DNA from: Chlorops oryzae
Lineage: Eukaryota > Arthropoda > Insecta > Diptera > Chloropidae
Direction: 5' to 3'
Length of the DNA stretch: 64,000 nucleotides
Assembly: GCA_020466095.1 (NCBI GenBank)
Contig: CM035807.1
Coordinates: forward strand, 104,614,727 to 104,678,726
The notes under the pieces were generated by a model, which was given only the letters and a program-made list of their open reading frames with translations, did no database searches and was not told the origin of the DNA. How positions within the stretch are numbered: position 1 is the first letter of the stretch; each line of letters opens with the position of its first letter. Positions 22,733 to 34,066 of this stretch are shown piece by piece. The position numbers and the translations under genes are program-made.

Positions 22733-23821
22733 ATGCAACATCATCCGGGATCATGGTACTTACCGTGGGGTGTACCACTGCAGAAAATGCTCGCCGTACC
22801 ATATCAACATCCAGCTTCCACGGCTGCTGCTCTAACAGCATCGACACAAATGCCACAGTATGCAGCTCCATCGGTCTCACCGAATAGCGCCGCTAATGGA
22901 GCGCTAACCTGTCAAGTACTTCCAACACATCCACATCAAAGTCACCAGCATCAACATCAACATCAGCATCAGCATTCCCCAAATTCCGCAGTAGCTGCAG
23001 CGGCTGCTGTTGCTGCGGCCATGCAGGCCGCCCAGACAGCCACAAATAACTATCAACATCAAGCAGCAGCGGCAGCAGCCGCAGGCCTACACGCCAATGC
23101 TGGAACATCAACACCACAGGGCGTCCAACCGCTAGGAGCAGCAGCTAGTAATCCCTATAGTTGCAGTCCTAACACGGCCGCCGTCGCTCCGACTGCCTCC
23201 ATGCATCCACATCCACATCACCACCACCAGCATCAGCACCAACACCAGCATCAGCATCTTTCGAATGGCAACGCAACGCCGCACACTGCAATGATGACCG
23301 GAAATCCTGCTCATTTGCAGAATGCGCAATTGCAAGGCTCGCACGCGCAAGCGTTGCATGCGCAAGCGGCGGCCGCAGCTGCAGCTGCTATGTTTACACC
23401 ATTATCGCTGCGAACATTTCTATCCGCCGCAGCCGCTGGGAATCACCTTGCTGGACTTGCAGCTGGACAGCCACAGCCATTGACTCCGTGCGGCCCACCG
23501 TCGATGCATCAACAAAATCCCGTTTCAGCGGTAACGGCAGCTGCATTTCAACAAATGACATGTGTTCCTACAACGGCAGCGCAACAACTGCAACAGCAAC
23601 ATCAGCAGCATCAGCAATTGCAAAGTCAACATCAACACCAACACCAACATCCACATTCACACTCACATTCTCTTCATCAAGCAAATCAGTCGCATCACCA
23701 GGCCATGTCGAATGCGTTGAATCTAAATGTGGGCGTGGTTGCCATGCGTGGCCCTCATGCGGTCTTGAATGGTCTTAATGCTGCAGCAGCCGCCAATGTG
23801 ATGACAGTGCCCATCAAAAAG
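22733..23821 (+). CDS. First coding exon of a His/Gln/Ala-rich protein (gene not identified)
   Basis: This open stretch encodes 363 residues and is the only convincing host coding sequence in the window. An in-frame TAA at 22715-22717 precedes the ATG at 22733, and the exon ends in phase 0 at AAG followed by a consensus donor, GTGAGT, at 23822-23827; the frame runs on for about 35 codons of meaningless intron. The N-terminus (MQHHPGSWYLPWGVP) is aromatic. The rest is low complexity: His-Gln alternations near residues 65-82, 158-175 and 295-315, and Ala runs near 86-97, 109-115 and 208-216, all encoded by mixed CAX and GCX codons. The C-terminal end (GVVAMRGPHAVLNGLN...MTVPIKK) is more ordinary. 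There is no signal peptide, membrane segment or catalytic motif. Such opa-type exons are common at the N-terminus of fly transcription factors and RNA-binding proteins, but I cannot name the family. A polypyrimidine tract ending in CAG at 22551-22566 may be the upstream acceptor. Downstream exons were not found. Confidence 0.85.
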
Positions 23822-23827
23822 GTGAGT
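23822..23827 (+). promoter_or_regulatory. 5' splice donor of the coding exon
   Basis: AAG|GTGAGT is a near-perfect U1 match and follows the last codon in phase 0. Codons after this point lose all compositional bias, as expected on entering an intron. In the second copy at 24804-25352 the same site reads GGTTGATC, so the donor is broken there. Confidence 0.85.
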
Positions 23828-24300
23828 CCCACACAAATCCTTTTCTTTCCTAAATGCCTTTTTATTTCTATAATGAATTTAATTTTCCCCTTCTTTGGGG
23901 TTTACCCAATAAACAATTCGAATTGAAATGCCCACAGGCGACAAGCACGAGTGAGCACAAAAAAAAAAAAAATAAAAACAAAAAAAAAAAAATTCAATCC
24001 ATCTTCAAACGAAAGAATTCTAAATTCCTGAAAAGCGAAAAAGGAAACACGAACAATTTAACGCGTAACGTTCGGGTTCATTCCGTCTCGACAAATCGCC
24101 TTTGACAGGTTTTTTGCTTCCTCTTTCCGAGTCAGTGAAAAATTACAAAAATTTGTCGCCCCTTTAGATGAAAACATCGTGTTCATATGAAGCGATTCTC
24201 GGAGCTGTTTAAGATAACCGTCTGAAATCGAATCAATCAAGGTTTTCGAATATGAAATTCTCAGTATTTTCAACTTCATTGAAACAAAAACAAAAAAAAA

Positions 24301-24803
24301 CAAGTAAGGGTGTTATATTCAGGCAAGCCTGACAATAGAATACCCGACACAGACACACATATTCAAATAATTTTTAATATTAAGAGGTGTTTAAGGCCAT
24401 AGGGGCCCCATATACCGCATTTTTTTAAATTTCTTTATGCAAACCGCCCCTTTGCCACGCCCACTTTTCCAATTTTTCGGAATTCTAATCGGAGGCTTAA
24501 ATATACACGCAAATTCTAAGTTTCATTGAAATATTTGGAAAAAGTCAGATTTTGCGGCGCAGTTTCTCGGATCCTTCTGCTGCCTGACAGCCACCCTAGT
24601 ACTCCGGAGGTACCCTTACTCATGCAACCAATCCAAAATCTTTTCGCGGACGGCATGCTATGGTCAACAAAGGACAGTATCACACGTCGCCAATTTCGTC
24701 AACGTCCCATCAGGCGCTTTCGGAGTGAGATCAATTTTCGAACACCAACGCCCTTCCGCCACGCCCATTCTCTTCTCGCATTTTTGAAAATCACATTGTT
24801 ATT
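24301..24803 (-). mobile_element. 3' half of a Helentron/DINE-like element
   Basis: Read on the minus strand, the terminal CCCTTACTTG lies at 24301-24310, followed inward by a hairpin (TCAGGC-TTG-CCTGA) and the GTGTCGGGTA subterminal repeat, as in 17113-17976. Similarity is clean to about 24545 and then becomes rich in small indels up to 24803, where the sequence switches directly to the second copy of the host exon. The 5' half, with the GTCT core, is absent. Confidence 0.75.
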
Positions 24804-25352
24804 GGCCCTCATGGTCATTGAATGTCTTAATGTGCAGCAGCCGCCAATGTGATGACAGTGCCCATCAAAAAGGTTGATCACACAAACTCCTTTTCTTTCC
24901 TAAGATGCCTTTTGTGATTTCGTATACATGAATTTAATTCCCTAGTACTTGGAGGTTTACCCCATAAACAATGGTCCGAATCGAAGTCCATTCTCGAACT
25001 TAGGTCTTACTCATGTCACGAGTGAGCACGCAATACCAAATTATATACAAAATAGCAAAAATCAACTCCATCTTCAAGATAAGAATTCTAAATTCCTGTA
25101 TACAGACGAGAAAGGACAGACACGACAATAACGCGTACACGTTCGGGTTCATTCCGTCTAAATCGAATCTCCTGGTGACAGCTTTTTTGCTTCCTCTTTC
25201 CGAGTCAGTGAAATACAAATTTGTCGCCTATAAGTCTAAACTCGTGTTCATATGAAGCGATTCTCGGACTGTTTACAGATAACCGTCGAAATCGAATCAA
25301 TCAGTTTTCGAATATGACATCTCGAATTCAGAGTTCATTGAAACGGGATAAA
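24804..25352 (+). repeat. Second, indel-rich copy of the exon end and first intron segment
   Basis: From GGCCCTCATG onward this segment follows 23750-24300 in order and orientation: the last about 70 bases of the coding exon, the donor region and about 480 bases of intron. Long identical words remain (for example CGTTCGGGTTCATTCCGTCT, and GCTTCCTCTTTCCGAGTCAG at 25190-25209). Differences are mostly one- to three-base insertions and deletions, even inside coding sequence, which shifts the frame and destroys the donor. A Helentron-like fragment lies between the copies. The error pattern resembles an uncorrected long read, but a decayed tandem duplication is also possible. Confidence 0.8.
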
Positions 25353-25720
25353 AAAAAAAAAACAGGAATAAGAGAATATAGGAAGAGGTGAAAGGATGCA
25401 GGCCTTTTTCTTTACCTTGGCTTGGATAAAATCAGGACAATGAGATTTAAACAAGATAAAATTATTGGAAATGCTTTAAATTTAAGTGCTCATATTCTTA
25501 ACCCACTACCTACCACTGTACTTATTTTTAGGGGACTAAATTTTTGTACTCAAATTTTGAAATTTTGTAGATTTGAAGGGATTAATTGATAGCCAAAAAT
25601 ATTCTTAACATTTTAAGAATTTTGAAATGGATGTTGCGACTTCGAAGTGAGTTTCAATTTTGAGCTCTTGAAAAGGTGACAGCTAAAAAATGGAATTTTT
25701 TTTATTAATTTTTTATGTAA
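25353..25720. other. No supported gene
   Basis: AT-rich intron-like sequence; nothing recognised. Confidence 0.4.
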
Positions 25721-25845
25721 GCGTCTCTCCAGTTCTGTCAGAAATGAAACAGAAATGAAAAAAGTCATATAAAAACGCTTCAGAATAATTCCTGGAGCTT
25801 TTTTGTATGTAGTTTCTCATTTCTGACAGAGCTGGAGAGATCCCC
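25721..25845. mobile_element. Palindromic MITE, PIF/Harbinger-like, copy 2
   Basis: Ends GCGTCTCTCCAG and CTGGAGAGATCCCC, with the CAGAAATG palindrome between them, flanked by TAA on both sides. The centre is partly decayed. Confidence 0.75.
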
Positions 25846-25940
25846 TAAAGCAGAAACGAGGTAAAAATTTGAATTAAAAAAATTTTGGGATTGATCAAAA
25901 AGTTTCCGGAATTTTCAATTTTCGAGTTATTCAATTCTTA

Positions 25941-26054
25941 GAGGTCATCTCTAACTCTGTCAGAAATGAAAAACTTCATACATATAATAAAACGCTTCAG
26001 AAACGAATCAGAAATCATTTCTGTTTCATTTCTGACGGAACCGGAGATAGCCCG
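25941..26054. mobile_element. Palindromic MITE, PIF/Harbinger-like, copy 3 (diverged)
   Basis: Ends GAGGTCATCTC and GAGATAGCCCG flank the same CAGAAATG/CATTTCTG palindrome; TTA lies on both sides. It is only 95 bp from copy 2 but has its own target duplication, so it is an independent insertion. Confidence 0.7.
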
Positions 26055-26057
26055 TTA

Positions 26058-26170
26058 GGTAAGAGTGGCTGCCATCATGATAACACGAAAATTAGTAGAC
26101 GAAAGAAGAAACAGAAAAACCTCCAAGACCTCAGATGGGAGGTGAACCCATGCCGTTTCGTAATCAATTC
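26058..26170 (-). repeat. tRNA-derived SINE, copy 3
   Basis: The tail word GTGGCTGCC, the linker (AAACAGAAAAACCTCCAAGA) and, on the minus strand, a B-box region TGGGTTCACCTCCC match the 30685-30895 copy. It abuts the MITE that ends at 26054. Confidence 0.5.
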
Positions 26171-26411
26171 TCAGTCAACAAAATTATTCAAGGTACTCCC
26201 TTAAAAGTGAAAAGATTGAAAAAGCGAAAAAGTGTACAATTTTTCATACAAAATTTCATTCATTCTTGATTTTGGAGTTTTTAACTCCCTTATTTAAAGT
26301 TCCACTTAGTAAAAAAAAATTATATTTTCGAGTTAAGAAGATTCCAATATTTTCCATGGTTGGGAAGTAATGTGTTAATAATCTCAGCCATTTTCCAAGT
26401 TTTGACTTTAA

Positions 26412-26556
26412 CCCTCTAATGCCAAATTTTTTTATTTTCGATGAAAACTTGAGATATGACTAATTTTGCGTAGAAAAACATGAATCTGAAATAATTATTA
26501 TTAGTTTTTTTTTTTTGGTTATTTGTTCGAAAAACGGCCGTCTAGAGACCGAGCCA
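26412..26556. mobile_element. piggyBac-type TTAA MITE, copy 1
   Basis: After TTAA (26408-26411) the sequence CCCTCTAATGCCAAA runs to CCGTCTAGAGACCGAGCCAG near 26533-26552, the reverse complement of the 41501-41634 copy. The right TTAA has decayed. Confidence 0.65.
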
Positions 26557-26587
26557 GGAATTAGGGGGTGAATAAAAAGGTATAGAT

Positions 26588-26893
26588 TAGTGTCCGACCA
26601 AAGGTTCGGTTTCGGCCAAAAAACTGAGTTTCGGCCATAGTTTCGGTTTCGGCCAAAAAACCGGCTAGCGCCGAAACTGAAGTAGTTAATTAAACCAGCT
26701 GATTTGAATTATACGTGGCGGCTATTTCAAAATACTGGGTTATAATACTAAAAGTAGTGTCCGACCGAAGGTTCGGTTTCGGCCAGTTTCGGCCAAAAAA
26801 CTGAGTTTCGGCCATAGTTTCGGTTTCGGTCGAAACTGAGTTAGCAGCCGAATAATCGGTTTCGGCAAAAAATCTTGTTTCGGTCGAAAACTA
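26588..26893. mobile_element. Two hAT-like TTTCGG-rich end modules
   Basis: TAGTGTCCGACC...GGTTCGGTTTCGGCC occurs at 26588-26680 and again at 26755-26893, each followed by iterated TTTCGGCC words. Such subterminal TTTCGG arrays after TAGTGTCCGACC are characteristic of some insect hAT elements and their MITEs. No transposase is present. Confidence 0.55.
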
Positions 26894-28478
26894 GTATAGA
26901 TTAAAAGTTAAGAATATATTGTCTTCCCACAACTTATCACAATGTACCTTAATGGGTTAAGTATTTTTGAAAGCATTATACCAAACAAATTGTCATCCAA
27001 CTCATTTCCAACTGTGTGTGACACCACTTGTAGTGTATACTTTATTGATTCAATGACAATTTCGTCTTGCAAAAAAAGATTCCCAATTGATAAGCTCAGC
27101 AAAAAATTCCGTTTGCTCACGTAAATTGCGCTTTTAAGTGCAAAATGAAACAAAAAAAAAAACAAAATTCCGTTGTTAAGTATTCTTAAAATAAAAGGCT
27201 GATGCAAGCGGTTGGCTTCGAAACGGAACAACAATTGCAATCAAACAAGCTTACACTTTTCGAAAAGGTATGCGAGAATATTTTTCAGATATTAAATGAA
27301 TTTAATAGTTTCTGGCTAAGCGTGCAATTCATTAAGATAAATGTACACACATATGTGTGCATGTATATAATTTCAATTGATTTCATAAGTACATTAAATG
27401 AATAGACACCGTTTGCTCATTACGAAACTCAATAATTGATTACCTTCACCCTTCAACCAACGATTTGCCGGCACGAATCCATTCGAACAATCATAAGAAG
27501 ACGACACATTCAATTCTCATACAATATTGTGGCAGCTGTCAGTCTTTGTCTTTGTTGGGAGATCGAGGTCGGGTTTGACGTTGGGGTTCGCGTTGGGGTT
27601 GGGGTTGGATGCACCTGCAATCGTGTGCTAACAAAGAGCTGGCGACACAAGGTCAATACAATAATTTGTGTCAAAATCCTTCGGTTACGACATTTACATA
27701 CAATAGCTAGCTAGCGGGAGACTGCTCGTTTCGCTCGTTATGTATGGATAACCATTGATCCATAGTTCCATTGTGATTTCAGATGTCTTACAAGTAATTG
27801 CTATAACTCAGCACTCGTTAATGAGCATGAATTGCATAGATTGCATGCATTCGACTGTGTTAAGTGTGCCAAGCGTTCGTGCTTCTATCGTGTTCTTCAT
27901 GCTGAGCTATTCTTACGTTATTCTCAAATGTGTTTCGTGCGTTGCCTCTCGCCCTCGCCATCGAGTATATTTTATATCAATAACTTAACTGCCTTATGAT
28001 GTTTTACTTCAGTCATTAAATGAGCATGTCGCCGCATGACAAAATAATTAAATCTTTATTTAGCCTCTAGTTGAAGACGCCCATTCGTTCTGAGCTGAGC
28101 GCAATCACATGATCCATTTGAAAAAGGTCTCGAATATCGAAATCAGCATTCGAAAATAATTTCATTAGCATTAATTACTGCCACGTGCTACTGCTATATA
28201 CATACATACATACATATATGAGCACATTTCGATGGAAAATAATTTTATTTTCTATCAAGAAAATCCAAGATTAGCGACTTTTTGTTAACACACTCGATTT
28301 TTCACACAAATGTGCCAAATCTGACAGCTATCATTCGATTCCACTCAATTGTTTTTTGCATCGACATTTTCGGTGGCTCTTCAACGAGTTTTATTTACTT
28401 ATTATTTTTATTATTTTTTTTTTTTTGTGAGGTTACACAATTGCCTACTCAACTGTTAAGGTAAATTGTTATCTTTCT
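26894..28478. other. No supported gene
   Basis: Mostly unique-looking sequence, with a short G(T)TGGGGTT repeat near 27580-27610 and a (CATA)n tract near 28199-28217. Small frames (up to 110 codons) have no recognised domain. Confidence 0.35.
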
Positions 28479-29012
28479 TTAACCCACTAAGGCCACATTT
28501 GTTTTTTTTTTTTTTTAAGAAAAAAAGCTGGTAAGACGAATTTCAGGAAGGACCCTCAATAAATAATTTAGTAAAGCAAATTAATAGAAAATTTTCATCA
28601 CTAAATTGCTTGAAACTTATGACAGCTTTTTTCAAAAATTTTAATGTCATTTGTTAAAAAATTTGTTCAAATATAAAAATTTCAATTAACAGTGCAGGCT
28701 ACCGTGTGTGATGTTAACGAGCATTTATACCACAAACTGCGTACGAGAAAAAAATTTTTTTTTTTTTTTCAACAAAACATTAGATCTGAATGAGTTAACT
28801 GTTTGTTCCAACCACAGTTGCCAGATTTTTACGGGAATATTCACCCGAATGTCTCAAAACAAGGCCAAAATTCGCTAAAATTCAATTTTGAAATCCTCTA
28901 GAAACTAAAACTTGGTCCCATAAGGTCTCAAAAAATTTTCCCTCACCACTTTTCTGTCCTAAGACTCCATTAAAGATCATAAATGACTTTTATTTTAAGG
29001 GAGATTCCCCAA
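28479..29012. mobile_element. Decayed relative of the 53929-54399 element
   Basis: A TTAACCC start at 28479 is followed, from about 28790, by about 220 bp that match the reverse complement of 54121-54390 (GTTGCCAGATTTTTACGGGA, TTGGTCCCATAA, TAAGACTCC, TAAAGATCATAAATG). The far end was not recognised. Confidence 0.5.
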
Positions 29013-29890
29013 ACGAAATCGCATACGAAAAAAAAAAATTTGTTTATTTCAATTTAAATTGTTTACTTTAGCAATCAATTTTTTTTTTTCTATTCATTTC
29101 CGGCAAGATAACTTTGAAGTTTTTACTATCTTTTCGTAGAGATATATTTAGAAGAAAGATATTGTCTTAATGGCGGTAAAAACATGCGGAATATATCTGA
29201 GTGTTTTATCATCTGAGAATGAAATTATCAACTCGCAGCTAATCAATCATTAAGTACATGCAGAGCTCAAAAGTCGCACATTTGACGCCACTCAATGTTG
29301 CTATGAAAATTACCAAAATGGGTATCAGCGCAGATCTGATGGGGAAAGCGTTTTGTTTTTGTGGTACCTAAGATTATGACAGATTTTCAAGCACCGAGTT
29401 TTTTTATTAGCTTTAATTACATGGCATAATTTGTACAGTATCGTCAGATGAATTCAAAACGAAAGCTCTTCCTTTTAGACGTAACCGTCTTGATTTTTCG
29501 ATATTTTTTTCCCACCTGAAATGGCTCAATGGTCACTGTAAGAAGTGCCTCAGCAAATCGTTCATTTCAAATTAAGCTCTATCTATTGATAAACACAACA
29601 AGATTTTCACAAAACTAATATACCCTGCTTACGCTGGGTATAAAAGGAACTATTTTTAAGGTTAAAAGATAAATAATGTGGTTACAAATCCCATCCATTT
29701 AACATTTTATCATTAATTGAATCAGTTCTCATAAGTGCTTAATCCTATTTAAACATTTTTTTAATTTTTTATTTATATTTCTTATCTTCGACTATGTTTC
29801 GCATTCTTCAAAAAGCAACAAATGAAATACTGAGCAGGTTAAAGTTCTCCAATCGCACTACTTTTTAAGAAATGAATCGAATTTATTTAA
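29013..29890. other. No supported gene
   Basis: AT-rich sequence. A short palindromic motif TATACCCTGCTTACGCTGGG at 29620-29639 resembles a Helentron-like 5' end, without a following body. Confidence 0.35.
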
Positions 29891-30479
29891 CTTATTTTGT
29901 GCCGGCCGGTCGGTTTTCCCACCAGCAACTTTGAAAAATTAAAATAAATCGTCAGTAACTCCTACGATTAAAGTAAAAGCTGTTATTGAAAGCTTGTTCT
30001 ATTCCAATTGAATAAGGGGAAAAATGAAGACAAAAAAAGTACATTTAACAACGTTGGAAGTGTTTTAAAAAGGAGTATTATTTAAAGCAATTTCTTTCAA
30101 TGAAATTAAATATACCCAAAGAGCTAATTTACCATCAAAAATTATTAAATTAAATTAAATTAAAGATGATTAAAATTTTGATTTCACTTAATATTTTGCA
30201 AGCTATATTTGGTTTTTAAAATTTTATTTGAAGTTTTCAAAAAGTGGTCGGAAAACCGACCATCGGCCTAATGTGTGTGCATCATATACATATATGGTAC
30301 AAATGAAATAAAAGGTATATGCTTTTGGCCAATGATCGGTGTTCCGACCACCTCATATTTCCCGAAAAAAATTTCCATGTTTTGATAAACAATATTTTTG
30401 TCTTATTTAGACGCCTTTATGGCCAAAAAATAAAATTGATGGAAAATTCAATGTTGTTGCAGGGTCGGCACGAAATGGG
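29891..30479. mobile_element. 589-bp TTAA-flanked element with internal hairpins
   Basis: The left end CTTATTTTGTGCCGGCC and right end GGTCGGCACGAAATGGG are inverted matches, with TTAA on both sides (29887-29890, 30480-30483). GGTCGG/CCGACC hairpins recur near 29911, 30246 and 30340. There is no coding capacity. The TTAA target suggests piggyBac-type mobilisation. Confidence 0.65.
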
Positions 30480-30684
30480 TTAAATATTAAACTTCCTTTA
30501 GAAGAACTTAGGTAAGATTAGGTGCCTGCCACGTTTCCGTAATTAGGATCTCGCAAAGGTATATTTTGATTTTGACAAATATTTTTTTGAGAAGGTAATA
30601 CCCAGAGGTATTTGTTAAAAATAGCCAAAAGTGGCGTAAAATCGGAAAGTACACAGGAAAAAATTCTTTAATTTTTATTTTCGT

Positions 30685-30895
30685 TTTTGTTAGGTTAAAT
30701 AGGTTGGTGAGGGTGACACACTTAGGCCCCACATGGGCCCGTTTTTATACCACGAATAATGGGAAAACAAAGAAACACAGAAACATACAAAATACGACAC
30801 AAACATCCATGACCTCAGATGGGAGTTGAGCCCAGAGCCTCTCGCATCGTAAGTTGGCATCTAAACCAACTACGGCACAGATGCCGTCTAAAAGA
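30685..30895 (-). repeat. tRNA-derived SINE, copy 4 (best preserved head)
   Basis: On the minus strand, CGTAGTTGGTTTAGATGCC (A-box region, near 30865-30883) and GGGCTCAACTCCC (B-box region, near 30820-30832) lie at tRNA spacing. A linker and the tail GGGCCCATGTGGGGCCTAAG follow. The head resembles a degenerate tRNA but lacks a paired acceptor stem. Confidence 0.65.
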
Positions 30896-31543
30896 ACTTA
30901 AGGTCCAAAGAAATATCTTAAGCGAAGCTCAAGTGTTCTTAATTCTATCTTGTCATATTTAATTTTTTTTTCTGCAATCATCATTTTTTCACTACTTCGC
31001 ACAACACTACTAATTTAATAGGCAAATATAGTTTTCTAAGCACTTCCCACCACTGCCTCAAAGCGAATTAAATGCCTTACTTTGTTCTCAAATGTGCTTC
31101 CTCATCTCTGTAGATTCGAACATAATTTCGATTTAGAAATTTTGTTAGCGAAATTTTCTTCTTTTTTTTCCAATCAATTAAATTCTAATTAATTTTTTCA
31201 ACATAGCTAGAAGTATGAAAACAAAAATTGCAAATGAAATTAGCGAGCCATTAACGCAACGATTGCACACATAATTGATTGGCGATGAATATCAAAAGAC
31301 ATCATTGGCGCATGGCTTTAGAATTTTCCTCACATGAGGCGTTTTACGAAATAAATTGCCATGAATTAAGAGCTGTCATGGTTATTTAGAATTTCATGCG
31401 ATTTTAAATCGACACGTAATTTTTTATTTATTGCTCTTTTGGAAATGATTCAATTTTGAATCAATTGAACGTAAAAACGGAACGCTTAATGAAGCAATTG
31501 CGCCTGAAAGAAGATCTATATTTTTTTAGAAATTCCACAGCGT
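30896..31543. other. No supported gene
   Basis: AT-rich sequence; nothing recognised. Confidence 0.4.
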
Positions 31544-31551
31544 GTCAAATA

Positions 31552-31663
31552 GGCTATTCACAAAGGCTGCTAAAATCCCTTCTAATGTGCTAATATGCTT
31601 TTTATATATGGAGTTTGACAGCTTTAGAACATTAGAAGGGATTTTAGCAGACCTTGTGAATAG
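31552..31663. mobile_element. 112-bp hAT-like MITE with perfect 8-bp target duplication
   Basis: GTCAAATA occurs at 31544-31551 and 31664-31671. Between them GGCTATTCACAAAGGCTGCT and its inverse near the right end (AGCAGACCTTGTGAATAG) form long inverted repeats with the core AAAATCCCTTCTAATGT. An 8-bp duplication is the hAT signature. Confidence 0.8.
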
Positions 31664-31671
31664 GTCAAATA

Positions 31672-33231
31672 TTATAATTACATATCATTCATTATTTGGA
31701 TAAGGTAGTTTGAAATGGGGAAATAATCGGCTTTGAATTAATGACGGAGCAGTGAAAATAAATACATGCAAAATCACTAGAGAAATATGAACCTATATTA
31801 ATAAATAAAATATGTAGAAAGGTTCAAGAAATCGAACTCCAAGCTCAATAATTTATATTATATCACTTCTTACTAAGCAATCACTCTGAAGTCAAGGTCA
31901 TCTGCTAAACAAATCAACAGCATTGGAAAAAGCAAAAAATGATCTATGAACCGCTTATTTCTTTAAGATCGGTAACCAAGAGAACGTATTGGCAGCCGAC
32001 AATAAGAAACCTTCAAAATGCTTCTTAGTCCAATGATTAATACTTTTACTCACTTGCATGGCCTTCATGGACTTCAGCAAATTAATTTTATTTTTCTCTT
32101 CTCATTCTGACCATGTTGAAACCCCAAAGCCTTTCCATTATATGCATATGTTCATTAAGGTGGTTCCCCCTATAAAGCTATTAGACGTGAATGTCGTAGA
32201 CGATGTCGATACATTGTCGTGGAGGTGATATAAAATACCTAAGATATGCAAACGATTTTGTAGGATAAAATTTATGGCAAAACTTTACGACTTTGGATGG
32301 CTTATTTATTCATAAAATGCATTAAAATATTTGGCATTCAACAGGGCCTTATACTCACTTAAGACACTTGAAACTTCCTTCATTTTTTTTTCTTTTTAAA
32401 TTTGCCGAAAGATGAGAGCACGAATTGCCAAGTGGAACAGTCAGCACAATGAGAATGGCATAGGACTTAATCACTAAGAGCCCTTTTAATATATATTTTT
32501 ATTCGCGATTTTTTTTTATAAGACACCAATTATGAACATCATTGGGTCAAGTTCCCTATTCCACCCTTGAAGTGATTTTCTGGTCATTCGACTGTCAAAA
32601 CATAAACCATCAGTCTTCATTTGCATATCTCTGTCAATTCGAAGTTGAAAACTTTCAGTTTAACTCATCACGAAATCACATTTCTTAAGTCATTAATGTA
32701 GGTCCGTGATTAATGCTTAGAGTCGAAAAGCTATTCTCATTCGAATTACATTAAATTCATTAAAACAGTCACACTTTTCCAACTGGGTATGGGGCCTCAA
32801 CTTTATTCCAGGCGATTGTATGTATGTAGAAGGACACACACCGCAATATTTTAAGCTCATTAAGGTTACCATTATTAAGTCATTATTAGCTTGACATTTC
32901 CGAAAGAAAAGCTTGTTGTTGGCCCAACTTAAATGACCTTTGGGTTAAAGCACTCATTAATATGCTTTAAGAGAAGTCACAACGTTGCGGTTAAAAAAAA
33001 AAAGAAAAAGTTTGCGAGGGAGAAGGACTGTAACGACAACATTGTTTTGGAGCTCTTGGAGTGAGAGCAATTAAAAGTTTGTAAAGGACTGCAAATAATA
33101 ATACACATTTTAAGGACTCCCAAAAAAATTTTTATGGATATAATTTTAACTTTGACGTACCACATTTTGAAGCTTTTAAGGTAAATGTAAATCAAAGTGA
33201 GAAAAAGGTGTTATGGAATGTTGCTGAAGAC
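31672..33231. other. No supported gene
   Basis: Unique-looking AT-rich intron-like sequence; nothing recognised. Confidence 0.4.

Positions 33232-34066
<835 letters not shown>

Noticed and set aside
23822..23926. Continuation of the coding frame past the donor
   Set aside because: Composition changes abruptly at GTGAGT, and the residues (ILFFPKCLFISIMNLIFPFF) look like translated intron.
24526..24852. 108-codon plus-strand frame across the transposon and exon-copy junction
   Set aside because: It crosses the noisy junction, has no domain, and part of it is an out-of-frame reading of the exon copy.
27580..27610. GGGGTT-rich stretch as telomere-like repeat
   Set aside because: Only a few imperfect units; flies do not use short G-rich telomere repeats.
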